Assembly (NCBI GenBank): GCA_028688235.1
Contig: JAQTYP010000076.1
Location: 1 to 10,836 of the forward strand
Direction of reading: 5' to 3'
Length of the DNA: 10,836 nucleotides
Origin: Methylomonas sp.
Lineage (GTDB): Bacteria; Pseudomonadota; Gammaproteobacteria; Methylococcales; Methylomonadaceae
Below the pieces are notes generated by a model. The model did no database searches and was not told the origin of the DNA. It saw nothing but the letters and a program-made list of their open reading frames with translations. This document shows, piece by piece, positions 1 to 6,872 of this stretch. Made by a program: the position numbers and the translations under genes. How positions within the stretch are numbered: position 1 is the first letter of the stretch; each line of letters begins with the position of its first letter.

Positions 1-252
1 CTCTAACTGTACCTCGCCGTATGGGGTCTGATAGGCTTTATTATCCTTGGCACGCGCCGTCAGTTTGGTGTCGCCTACTTTTATCGGACTCCCATCCGTA
101 TCGAATTTTCTCAACGCTTCGATCGTGGCCAAGCAGCCCATTTCATTGCAGCCGTCTAATATGGTACTTTCCATGTCCAACAAACTGCCGCTCAGTTTTA
201 CGGTGACTTGGATTGTTACTTCGTTTGCGCTACGCGAGATGATTTCGGCCAT
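1..252 (-). CDS. ISKra4-family transposase, N-terminal fragment (runs off left edge)
   Basis: An open frame of 84 codons starts at the ATG at 252 and runs off the window at position 1 with no stop. AAGGAA lies a few bases upstream as a ribosome binding site. The encoded N-terminus resembles that of ISKra4-family transposases: a polar beta-rich start, then LSGSLLDMESTILDGCNEMG, a segment ending ALRKFDTDGSPI, and then YQTPYGEVQLE, where the family has a conserved YQTPYGE. Only about a fifth of a normal transposase is present, so the catalytic domain is outside the window and activity cannot be judged. The assignment rests on remembered family pattern, not a search. The transposase reads away from ppk1, so one end of the element should lie in 253-660, but I could not identify its terminal inverted repeat. 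Confidence 0.72.
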   Translation of the reverse strand, partial: MAEIISRSANEVTIQVTVKLSGSLLDMESTILDGCNEMGCLATIEALRKFDTDGSPIKVGDTKLTARAKDNKAYQTPYGEVQLE

Positions 253-660
253 TGTTTTTTCCTTATCAAATCCTAAAGATTACCCTAATTTATGACATTA
301 TCAAAAATCAACATCCCTCTATTGATATTGTAAGCCATTGATTTAAAATACCCAGTGACTTATTGATGAGTTGCCACAAATGTCCACTACCCTTGATCTA
401 CAAAGTCTCGAATCTTAGCGCTTTAGCATCAAGTTGCTGGACTTTTGCGTAAACCACCAGTGTATGCGCCTAACGTTTTCAGCGCGAGTGTAGCGCCGCA
501 CACCGTCTACCCATCCAGCGCAAAGCCATGGCCTGGGCCAACATGATTCCATCGACGATGATTGAAAACAGATCGCTGGTTCGAGATGGCATACGCGCCG
601 AGGCTAATACGGTCGATTTACTTTATACTTACACAGCCCAAGATCATCAGTTAAGCTTAC
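253..660. other. Intergenic gap between IS transposase and ppk1; contains an IS end and probably the ppk1 promoter
   Basis: There is no convincing gene in these 408 bases. The part next to the transposase (about 253-420) is AT-rich and presumably holds the transposase promoter and the terminal repeat of the element. The part from about 420 to 600 is more GC-rich, like the chromosome. TATACT at 624-629, 31 bases before the ppk1 ATG, is a fair -10 element, but no good -35 box is correctly spaced from it. The ppk1 start lacks a clear Shine-Dalgarno sequence. A 37-codon minus-strand frame from 592 has no ribosome binding site and is not called. Confidence 0.5.
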
Positions 661-2748
661 ATGAACACGCCTGAAATCATCCCGCTCGATCTGACCAGCT
701 CTGAGTTTTACATCAATCGCGAACAAAGTCTGTTGGAATTCAACGTCCGGGTATTGGCCCAGGCGCTGGACGAAAGCCTGCCTCTGCTGGAGCGCTTGAA
801 TTATCTATGTATTTCCTGTTCGAATCTGGATGAATTTTATGAGGTGCGCGTGGCCAGTCTGTTGCAGATGGCTGAAATGGATAACAGCGCCATCAGCATC
901 GACGGCCTGAGCATACGGGAACAACTGGAAAAAATATCGTTCAAGGCGCACGAACTGGTCGACGAGCAGTACCGCGTGCTTAACGACGTGCTGATTCCTT
1001 GCATGAAAGCCGAGAACATTCGTTTTTTGCGGCGCGACAATTGGAGCGATTCGCAAAAAGCCTGGCTGGAGAAGTATTTCGTCGAAGAATTGATGCCGAT
1101 CTTGAGCCCGGTTGGACTCGATTCGGCTCATCCTTTCCCGCGCATTTTAAACAAGAGCTTGAATTTCATTATCTCTTTGACCGGAAAGGATGCCTTCGGG
1201 CGCAACAGCGGCCGCGCCATCTTGCAGGCGCCGAGGGCGTTGCCGCGCATCATACAGATTCCGACTAGCGAAACCGATAGCGGACCTTACGATTTCGTAT
1301 TTTTGTCTTCCATTATTCACGCCTTCGTATCCGAACTGTTCAACGGCATGACGGTACAGGGTTGCTACCAGTTCAGGGTGACCCGCAACAGCGATTTATT
1401 TGTGGACGACGATGCGATAGACGACTTGATGTTGGCCGTACAGGGCGAACTGGCCATGCGCAATTACGGCGACGAAGTCCGTCTGGAAATCGATGCGAAC
1501 TGTCAGGAGGAAACCGTCAACTTCCTACTGGCGCGTTTCGAATTGACCGTCGATCGTTTGTTTCTGGTCAATGGACCGGTCAATTTGAACCGACTGCAGA
1601 CACTCTATAACATGGTCGATCGCAACGACCTGAAGTTTCAGCCGTTCAAACCCGGCTTGCCGGCCGCACTCAGCCGCAACAAGGATATTTTTGCCTGCAT
1701 CAGAAAACAGGATATCTTGTTGCATCATCCCTACGAATCGTTCATGCCGGTCGTGGATTTCATACGTCAGGCCGCCGCCGATCCGGACGTGCTGGCGATC
1801 AAGCAAACACTTTATCGTACAGGCCTGGATTCGCCCATCGTCGCGGCCTTGATCAAAGCGGCCCGTGCCGACAAAGAAGTCACCGTGGTCATCGAGTTGC
1901 GCGCCCGCTTCGACGAAAAGGACAACATCGGATTGGCCGCCAAGCTCCAGGAGGCCGCCGCCCATGTGGTGTACGGCGTCGTCGGATATAAAACCCATGC
2001 CAAAATGTGCCTGGTCATACGCAAGGAAGGCAACGTGCTGCGCAATTACGTGCATCTGGGCACCGGTAACTATCACCCGAAAACCGCACGCTTATATACC
2101 GATTACGGCCTGTTTAGCTGCGAAAAAGAACTGTGCGAGGACGTGCGCCGGGTTTTCATGCAGTTGACCAGTCTGGGCAAGGTCACCAAGCTGAACAAAC
2201 TGCTGCAGTCGCCCTTTACGCTGCACCACGGCTTGCTGAAGATGATAGACAAGGAAATCGAACAGGCCAAAAAAGGCAAGCAGGCGCAAATCATCATGAA
2301 AGTCAACGCGGTGGTCGAGGAACAAACCATACAGGCCTTGTATCGGGCTGCGCAAGCCGGAGTAAAAATCAAATTGATAGTCCGCGGCATTTGCTGTCTG
2401 CGCCCAGGAATCCCCGGCGTATCGGAAAACATCGAGGTACGTTCCATCGTCGGCCGCTTTCTGGAGCATTCCCGTGTTTATGCGTTTTATAACGGCGGAG
2501 ACTGGGCCATCTATGCCGCCAGCGCCGACCTGATGAATCGAAACATGTTCAGACGCGTCGAGGTTTGCTTCCCGATTACCGACAAAAAACTCGGCGAGCG
2601 CATACTGCGCGATCTCAAAGCGAATTTGAACGACAATTCCCAAGCCTGGATATTGCAGAACAACGGCCAGTATTTAAGGGCCGAGCCCGGCGATCAGCCG
2701 CTCTACCAAGTACAATCCGAATTGTTGAAATCCTTTTGTCAGAAATAA
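661..2748 (+). CDS. ppk1: Polyphosphate kinase 1
   Basis: This enzyme reversibly transfers the ATP gamma-phosphate to growing inorganic polyphosphate through a phosphohistidine intermediate. It is 695 residues, against 688 for E. coli Ppk. The N-terminal domain opens with the family signature FYINREQSLLEFNVRVL (residues about 16-32). The two phospholipase-D-like catalytic domains carry both conserved histidines. His446 lies in YKTHAKMCLV, equivalent to autophosphorylated His435 of E. coli, and is followed by HLGTGNYHPKTARLYTDYG. His603 lies in GRFLEHSRVYAFYNGGD, equivalent to His592. The start at 661 fits the family N-terminus, though there is no good Shine-Dalgarno sequence. dnaQ begins 5 bp after its stop, so the two are probably co-transcribed. 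No ppx exopolyphosphatase gene is adjacent, unlike in E. coli. Nothing suggests damage. Confidence 0.97.
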   Translation: MNTPEIIPLDLTSSEFYINREQSLLEFNVRVLAQALDESLPLLERLNYLCISCSNLDEFYEVRVASLLQMAEMDNSAISIDGLSIREQLEKISFKAHELVDEQYRVLNDVLIPCMKAENIRFLRRDNWSDSQKAWLEKYFVEELMPILSPVGLDSAHPFPRILNKSLNFIISLTGKDAFGRNSGRAILQAPRALPRIIQIPTSETDSGPYDFVFLSSIIHAFVSELFNGMTVQGCYQFRVTRNSDLFVDDDAIDDLMLAVQGELAMRNYGDEVRLEIDANCQEETVNFLLARFELTVDRLFLVNGPVNLNRLQTLYNMVDRNDLKFQPFKPGLPAALSRNKDIFACIRKQDILLHHPYESFMPVVDFIRQAAADPDVLAIKQTLYRTGLDSPIVAALIKAARADKEVTVVIELRARFDEKDNIGLAAKLQEAAAHVVYGVVGYKTHAKMCLVIRKEGNVLRNYVHLGTGNYHPKTARLYTDYGLFSCEKELCEDVRRVFMQLTSLGKVTKLNKLLQSPFTLHHGLLKMIDKEIEQAKKGKQAQIIMKVNAVVEEQTIQALYRAAQAGVKIKLIVRGICCLRPGIPGVSENIEVRSIVGRFLEHSRVYAFYNGGDWAIYAASADLMNRNMFRRVEVCFPITDKKLGERILRDLKANLNDNSQAWILQNNGQYLRAEPGDQPLYQVQSELLKSFCQK

Positions 2749-2753
2749 GCCCC

Positions 2754-3476
2754 ATGCCTCAAACCGCCAAGCAACACCGTCAGATCGTGCTCGATACCGA
2801 AACGACCGGCATCAATCCCAAGGAAGGCCATAAAATCATCGAAATCGGCTGCGTGGAACTGGTCAATCGCCGTTTGACGCAGAATCGTTTTCACGTCTAC
2901 CTGAATCCGGATCGGGAAATCGACGCCGGAGCCATCGAGGTGCATGGCATCACCAACGAATTTTTGCAAGATAAACCCCGCTTTGCCGATGTCGTCGATG
3001 ACTTCATGGCATTTACCGCCGGCTCGGAATTGATTATCCATAACGCGCCGTTCGATGTCGGCTTTTTGAATCACGAATTGGCGCTACTGGGAAACCCATC
3101 CCGTACGGTAGAGGGTAACAGCACGGTATTCGACACGCTGGCCTTTGCGCGCAAAAAACATCCAGGCGCCCGCAATAGCCTCGATGCCTTGTGTAAACGT
3201 TACGGCATAGACAACAGTCACAGGGATTTACACGGCGCTTTGCTGGACGCCGAAATTCTTGCCGATGTGTATGTGATCATGACGGGCGGGCAAGCCTCGT
3301 TATTGGACGAAGGCGACCAGATAGAACAGACAACCAGTCAAGCCATAGTGCGTCTATCCGAAGACCGACCGAAATTAAAGGTGATTCACTGCGGCGAAGA
3401 CGAGCTTGCGGCGCACCAACACCGTCTGGAAAAAATTGCCAAGGCAGGCGGCAGTTGTTTATGGCTGCAGGAATAA
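2754..3476 (+). CDS. dnaQ: DNA polymerase III epsilon subunit (3'-5' proofreading exonuclease)
   Basis: This is the proofreading subunit of the replicative polymerase, which removes mispaired 3' ends. The 240-residue protein (E. coli 243) has the DEDDh exonuclease set in order: Asp14 and Glu16 in DTETTG, Asp101 in HNAPFD, and His160 with Asp165 in HGALLDAE. These match E. coli D12, E14, D103, H162 and D167. After the exonuclease core, QASLL at residues 180-184 sits where E. coli has its beta-clamp-binding motif QTSMAF. The rest of the tail should bind the alpha subunit. I chose the ATG at 2754 because it places MPQTAKQHRQIVLDTETTG as E. coli does. The longer frame opening at 2565 lies inside ppk1. 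The start is 5 bp past the ppk1 stop with only a weak ribosome binding site, which suggests translational coupling. The more usual neighbour rnhA is absent here. Confidence 0.96.
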   Translation: MPQTAKQHRQIVLDTETTGINPKEGHKIIEIGCVELVNRRLTQNRFHVYLNPDREIDAGAIEVHGITNEFLQDKPRFADVVDDFMAFTAGSELIIHNAPFDVGFLNHELALLGNPSRTVEGNSTVFDTLAFARKKHPGARNSLDALCKRYGIDNSHRDLHGALLDAEILADVYVIMTGGQASLLDEGDQIEQTTSQAIVRLSEDRPKLKVIHCGEDELAAHQHRLEKIAKAGGSCLWLQE

Positions 3477-3564
3477 GAATTCCGTATACAATGAGTGCCG
3501 TATATAGTCGTTCGTCCGGTTGCATGAGCGGGGCCGGGCACTTTTTCACACATCAGAGGTTATT

Positions 3565-4143
3565 ATGAGCAGAGCATTAAACGAAGTCTTGCTGGCCAAC
3601 CGCGAGTACGTGGCCAATTTCAACAAGGGCGATTTGGTCATGCCGCCTGCACGCCAGTTCGCCATCTTGACCTGCATGGACGCCCGTCTGGACCCTGCCA
3701 AATATGCGGGCTTATCCGAAGGCGACGCCCACGTGATACGTAACGCCGGCGGCCGCGCCAGCGACGACGCGATCCGTTCGCTGGTCATCTCTTATAAATT
3801 GCTTGGTACCAAAGAATGGTTCGTCATTCACCATACCGATTGCGGCATGGAAACCTTCACCAACGAAATCATGAGCAACTTATTGGCTAGCAGCTTGAAA
3901 ACCGCCAGTGTCGACGCCTCCGGCTGGCACGACAGCGGAGAAGGTCCCGGTTCGACCGACGGCAAATATATCAATTGGTTGACCATCAAAAATCAAGCCG
4001 AAAGCGTGCTGGAAGACGTCAAGCGCATCAAGGCCCACCCTCTGGTGCCAGACAACATTCCCGTTTATGGTTACATTTACGACGTCAAAACCGGCGGCTT
4101 GATCGAAGTACCGGAGGCGACCGAAGCGGGCAAAGCGCATTAA
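3565..4143 (+). CDS. Beta-class carbonic anhydrase
   Basis: The enzyme interconverts CO2 and bicarbonate, probably in the cytoplasm since no signal peptide is seen. In this 192-residue protein CMDARLD supplies Cys37 together with the catalytic Asp39/Arg41 pair. HHTDCG supplies zinc ligands His90 and Cys93. The spacing (C37, D39, H90, C93) matches that of mycobacterial Rv1284-type enzymes, so it belongs to that short beta-CA subgroup rather than with E. coli Can. I prefer the ATG at 3565, which has AGAGGT at 3555-3560, over an upstream ATG at 3520 that would add 15 unrelated residues. The 88-bp gap after dnaQ holds AT-rich GTATAC and TATATA segments (about 3484-3508) that could be a promoter, so it may be transcribed separately. 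It converges with queA. With the SulP gene 3.2 kb away it could serve bicarbonate supply, but that is inference. Confidence 0.93.
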   Translation: MSRALNEVLLANREYVANFNKGDLVMPPARQFAILTCMDARLDPAKYAGLSEGDAHVIRNAGGRASDDAIRSLVISYKLLGTKEWFVIHHTDCGMETFTNEIMSNLLASSLKTASVDASGWHDSGEGPGSTDGKYINWLTIKNQAESVLEDVKRIKAHPLVPDNIPVYGYIYDVKTGGLIEVPEATEAGKAH

Positions 4144-4220
4144 TTGGCCGCCAGCCAGTTAAATTGTCCGGGTTGCATCTCGATGGATAGGCCCGGTTTG
4201 CGTTGAAAATCATCGATAGA

Positions 4221-4252
4221 GAGGAAGCCATCGCCGATACGATGGCTTCCTC
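4221..4252. terminator. Hairpin between convergent carbonic anhydrase and queA genes
   Basis: GAGGAAGCCATCG (4221-4233) and CGATGGCTTCCTC (4240-4252) form a perfect 13-bp stem around the 6-base loop CCGATA. It lies between two convergent stop codons, at 4143 and 4268, so it could end transcripts from both sides. Neither side has a run of T, so this is not a classic intrinsic terminator. It may act with Rho or protect 3' ends from exonucleases. Confidence 0.7.
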
Positions 4253-4267
4253 CCACAGTCGACCCTC

Positions 4268-5287
4268 TTACAAAATCGCCATCGCATCGCCGTAGCTGAA
4301 GAAGCGGTAGCGTTGTGCTATCGCGTGACGATAGGCGTTCATGACAGCATCGTATCCGGCGAATGCCGAGATCAGCATCAACAGCGTCGACTCGGGCAAA
4401 TGAAAATTCGTCAGCATGCCATCGACGGTTCTGAAGCGATAGCCGGGCGTGATAAATAGCTGGGTATCGCCGCAGCCTGCCTGTAACTCGCCGGCAAGCG
4501 ATGCCGACTCCAGCGCCCTGACCGCCGTGGTACCAATAGCCACTACCCGACCCCCGCGTTCTTTCGCCGCATGCACGGCCTCGACACAGGCATTCGAAAC
4601 CTGGAAAAACTCCTTGTGCATGACGTGCTGACTCAAATCGTCGACCCGTACCGGTTGAAACGTGCCGCTACCGACATGCAAAGTCACGAAACTGCGCGCT
4701 ATGCCTTTTTGTTGCAACTCTTGCATAATCTCTTGATCGAAATGCAAACCGGCTGTCGGTGCCGCTACGGCTCCCGCCTGCTTGGCAAATACGGTCTGGT
4801 AACGATCCAGATCGTCTTCGTCGTCCTCTCTTTCAATATAGGGCGGCAGCGGCATATGGCCGATTTCGGCCAACAGCTCCAACAAGGTCATTTCGGTTTC
4901 GAACTGCAGGCGAAACAAATCGTGCTCACGCCCTAACACCCGGCAGACCGCCCCGTTTTGTAAATGCAGCAACGAGTCCGGTTTGGGCGATTTGCTGGCG
5001 CGAACATGAGCCAAAGCTTGGCGCTTATCTTCTATGCGTTCGATCAAAATTTCGACTTTGCCCCCGGTATCTTTGCTCGCATATAAGCGCGCCGGAATAA
5101 CTTTGGTATCGTTGAATACCAACAGGTCGTCACTCGTCAGCAAGCCGATAAAATCGCGAAATAAGGCGTCGACCACTTGCCCGGTTTGCTTATTCAGTCG
5201 CAACAAACGACTGGCACTACGTTCTGACAAGGGTTTCTGTGCAATCAGATCAGGGGGAAGGTGGTAGTTGAAATCGCTTTTATTCAT
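4268..5287 (-). CDS. queA: S-adenosylmethionine:tRNA ribosyltransferase-isomerase
   Basis: QueA transfers and isomerises the ribosyl part of S-adenosylmethionine onto preQ1 at the tRNA wobble position, giving epoxyqueuosine. The 339-residue protein (E. coli 356) carries family segments throughout: LLVFNDTKVIPARL, GHMPLPPYIERE, AVAAPTAGLHF, LHVGSGTFQPV, AIGTTAVRALES, and near the end TVDGMLTNFHLPESTLLML. I start at the ATG at 5287, giving MNKSDFNYHLPPDLIAQKPL, the family N-terminus. The frame stays open to 5386, but the extra 33 residues (with ARPSTSSGRTV) are translated from a dispersed REP-like repeat and are not native. The ribosome binding site is weak (TAGG just upstream). In many Proteobacteria queA is followed by tgt, yajC and secD. 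Here it ends against a convergent gene and stands alone. Confidence 0.95.
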   Translation of the reverse strand: MNKSDFNYHLPPDLIAQKPLSERSASRLLRLNKQTGQVVDALFRDFIGLLTSDDLLVFNDTKVIPARLYASKDTGGKVEILIERIEDKRQALAHVRASKSPKPDSLLHLQNGAVCRVLGREHDLFRLQFETEMTLLELLAEIGHMPLPPYIEREDDEDDLDRYQTVFAKQAGAVAAPTAGLHFDQEIMQELQQKGIARSFVTLHVGSGTFQPVRVDDLSQHVMHKEFFQVSNACVEAVHAAKERGGRVVAIGTTAVRALESASLAGELQAGCGDTQLFITPGYRFRTVDGMLTNFHLPESTLLMLISAFAGYDAVMNAYRHAIAQRYRFFSYGDAMAIL

Positions 5288-5310
5288 AAACCTACAAAAA
5301 TCGGCTTCTC

Positions 5311-5440
5311 GTTTAAAACGGGACAAAGAGGGAGGCTTAACCGTTCGTCCTGAGCTTGTCGAAGGGCGAGCGGTTAAGCCATTCATGGTTCGACTTTTCT
5401 CACCACGAACGGCTTAACCTCTGACTGTCCCGGCTTAAGT
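5311..5440. repeat. Inverted pair of REP-like palindromic repeats (BIME-like)
   Basis: Two related units of about 33 bases lie in opposite orientation. The plus-strand unit is 5341-5373, with core GTCCTGAGCTTGTCGAAGG. The other is 5379-5412, read on the minus strand, with core GTGGTGAGAAAAGTCGAACC. Both share CCGTTCGT, TGAG and GTCGAA. GGCTTAACCG (5334-5343) pairs perfectly with CGGTTAAGCC (5371-5380), and GGCTTAACC recurs at 5411-5419. An outer arm, CGGGACA (5319-5325) with TGTCCCG (5426-5432), encloses the whole unit. The core is a sequence scattered between genes in many bacteria and often mistranslated as RPSTSSGRT peptides. That recognition is from memory. It lies just upstream of queA and may have separated it from upstream transcription. 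Confidence 0.8.
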
Positions 5441-5460
5441 TGGTAGCCCAAAAATCATTT

Positions 5461-5571
5461 CGTCCACGAAAATCACGAGAATTTTCTAGCGGGCGCCAAC
5501 GGGACAACCCGGCGTCCCGAAGTGCGAAGGTTCAAGTCGCATTCCCACGAAGTGCGGGAGGTGAACCGATG
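5461..5571 (+). other. Structured-RNA-like element with possible pseudoknot; identity unknown
   Basis: This tract holds successive hairpins. GAAAAT (5468-5473) pairs with ATTTTC (5481-5486). GGGCGCC (5491-5497) pairs, with one G-U, with GGCGTCC (5511-5517), enclosing GGG-ACAA-CCC. TGCGA (5523-5527) pairs with TCGCA (5537-5541). TCCCAC (5543-5548) pairs with GCGGGA (5554-5559) with one mismatch. GGTTCA (5529-5534), in the loop of the third hairpin, is complementary to TGAACC (5562-5567) downstream, a possible pseudoknot. GGGAGGTG (5556-5563) is then a good ribosome binding site for an ATG at 5569. That frame continues only through the antisense of phnA and stops at 5736. A fragment of a group II intron or another RNA-plus-ORF element is possible, but I do not recognise the family. 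Confidence 0.45.
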
Positions 5572-5607
5572 AGCGCAACCAAGCCCATCCACTCCGGACT
5601 GAAACGA

Positions 5608-5949
5608 TCAGGCCTTTTTGACGAATTCCGATTTCAGCTTCATCGCGCCTATGCCGTCGATTTTACAATCGATGTCATGGTCGCCGTCAACCAAGCGTAT
5701 ATTTTTGACCTTGGTCCCCACTTTGACCACCAGTGACGAGCCTTTTACTTTCAGGTCCTTGATCACCGTCACGCTATCGCCATCCTGCAATACGTTACCG
5801 TGAGCGTCTTTGATAACACGCTCATCGCCGGCCCCTTCGGCATGCCCGCTGATCGCCCATTCGTGCGCGCATTCCGGACAAATATACTGGTCACCGTCGC
5901 TATAGGTAAATTCGGAACCACATTTCGGACAATTGGGTAGATTAGTCAT
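5608..5949 (-). CDS. yjdM: YjdM/PhnA-family zinc-ribbon protein
   Basis: This 113-residue protein is close to E. coli YjdM (formerly PhnA, 111 aa). A zinc ribbon is formed by Cys7/Cys10 (CPKC) and Cys24/Cys27 (CPEC). The conserved body contains VIKDAHGNVLQDGDSVTVIKD, KVGTKVKNIRLVDGDHDIDC, and the family ending KLKSEFVKK. Despite its old name the family is not a proven phosphonate enzyme and its role is unclear. It is cytoplasmic, with no signal peptide or membrane segment. The ATG at 5949 matches the family start (MTNLPNCPKCGSEFTY). The frame is open further upstream, but that part overlaps the XRE gene in another frame and is rejected. No clear Shine-Dalgarno sequence precedes the ATG. It lies 53 bp behind the XRE gene on the same strand and could share its transcript. 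Confidence 0.94.
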   Translation of the reverse strand: MTNLPNCPKCGSEFTYSDGDQYICPECAHEWAISGHAEGAGDERVIKDAHGNVLQDGDSVTVIKDLKVKGSSLVVKVGTKVKNIRLVDGDHDIDCKIDGIGAMKLKSEFVKKA

Positions 5950-6002
5950 TGTTTTATCGAGATAAAAGTTAAGAATTAAAGGTTGATCATTAGAATGGAA
6001 GG

Positions 6003-6791
6003 CTATCGATATTGCTCTTCCAGTACAGCCAGGCGCACTCGGCTCGATATCGGTCGACGCATTTGGATGACCGGCCCCAGAATTTTTACCGATGATAATT
6101 CGGCTCCGCCTATGCCGGGAAAATCGGGATGCAGCGCCACCAATTCGTAATCGATACGACTTCCCGATTGTGATAACACGCGATAGCGGCACACATTCAG
6201 ACGCTCTTCTCCTGGTTTGGATACGACGACCGAATCGCCCGGCTGTATCGGTGCATCCGGATCGACCAGCAGCTGATCGCCGGGACGAAAATCCGGCTGG
6301 AAGGCCTCGTCGCTGACGTTCAATTTAACGGCAAACAACCGGGTTCCGGAATCTGCGAATGGCAAGGAATAATCCATGGATACCCATTTGCCGCTGGGCG
6401 ACAGCACCGTTTGATCCAGCAAGAAGGCCTGCACGGCCTCACTATCGCGAGTCGCAAACAGCGGCACACGGCGAGCCGTTGCTGTCAATAGCGGACGCAT
6501 GCTTTGAATCCGCGCCGGTTGATCATTGCCAAACAGTAGCGCATCGAAGTCTATGCCCAAAGCCTTGGCAATGTGCGGCAAAAATGTACTCTTTCTGATT
6601 TTGCCGGACTCCAAACTCTGTATCGTTTGCTGAGCCGCGCCAACTTGCAAAGCCAACTCCTCCTGACTCAAGCCCAGGCGCTCACGGTAATATCTGACCC
6701 TAGCCCCCAGGCTAGACAAATTGGTGTCGGCCATCACTTGCTCGGCGGCTTTTTGAGAGGGTTCGAAAAGTCCTTTTGGCGCTTTTTTCAT
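6003..6791 (-). CDS. XRE-family regulator with degenerate S24/LexA-like C-terminal domain
   Basis: The 262-residue protein has an N-terminal XRE helix-turn-helix at about residues 27-85 (LGARVRYYRERLGLSQEELA, then VGAAQQTIQSLESGK). After a linker, the C-terminal part (about 145-245) resembles the S24 fold of phage repressors and LexA: FRPGDQLLVDPDAPIQPGDSVVV, then LVALHPDFPGI. The catalytic dyad appears lost. The usual GDSM segment reads DEAF (161-164), with Ala or Glu where Ser belongs, and the Lys of the usual VKR segment reads VCR (Cys201). Ser160 is two positions away, so an alignment shift is the caveat. M20 at 6734 is an alternative start; neither start has a strong ribosome binding site. 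A palindrome 26 bp upstream suggests autoregulation and recurs upstream of the SulP gene. Cys201 might make it redox-sensitive, but that is speculation. Confidence 0.85.
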   Translation of the reverse strand: MKKAPKGLFEPSQKAAEQVMADTNLSSLGARVRYYRERLGLSQEELALQVGAAQQTIQSLESGKIRKSTFLPHIAKALGIDFDALLFGNDQPARIQSMRPLLTATARRVPLFATRDSEAVQAFLLDQTVLSPSGKWVSMDYSLPFADSGTRLFAVKLNVSDEAFQPDFRPGDQLLVDPDAPIQPGDSVVVSKPGEERLNVCRYRVLSQSGSRIDYELVALHPDFPGIGGAELSSVKILGPVIQMRRPISSRVRLAVLEEQYR

Positions 6792-6816
6792 GCCGGCAGG
6801 CGAATGGATCGAAATA

Positions 6817-6830
6817 ACTATTTTAACAGT
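6817..6830. promoter_or_regulatory. Putative operator upstream of the XRE regulator gene
   Basis: ACTATTTTAACAGT is an imperfect palindrome (arms ACTATT and AACAGT around TT) whose right edge is followed by AAA. It starts 26 bp upstream of the regulator ATG. Read on the minus strand it includes TAAAAT, a possible -10 element. A near-identical 17-base stretch, one mismatch over ACTATTTTAAYAGTAAA, lies upstream of the SulP gene at 7302-7318. Binding by the XRE protein is inferred, not shown. Confidence 0.5.
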
Positions 6831-6872
6831 AAATCGAACAGTCTTCCGTCTATCAGAGTCACCCGCGAAAAA

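Noticed and set aside
479..592. 37-codon minus-strand frame upstream of ppk1
   Set aside because: No ribosome binding site and no family resemblance; at this length it is expected by chance.
1525..2076. Long minus-strand frame inside ppk1 (183 codons), and a similar one at 2092-2643
   Set aside because: Both lie wholly within the clearly coding ppk1 frame and encode no recognisable domain; they reflect codon bias of the real gene.
2565..2753. 63-codon N-terminal extension of DnaQ
   Set aside because: It overlaps the end of ppk1 in another frame, and DnaQ orthologues begin at the position of the ATG at 2754.
5521..5545. GGTTCAAGTC resembling a tRNA T-loop
   Set aside because: The bases flanking the loop do not form a T stem, and no acceptor, D or anticodon arms fit around it.
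5334..5567. CRISPR array in the repeat-rich region upstream of queA
   Set aside because: The repeats are inverted, diverged and unevenly spaced, with no regular spacers and no cas genes.
6817..6830. LexA SOS box as the identity of the palindrome near the S24-like regulator
   Set aside because: The motif lacks the CTG-N10-CAG pattern of gammaproteobacterial SOS boxes, and the regulator lacks the cleavage dyad.
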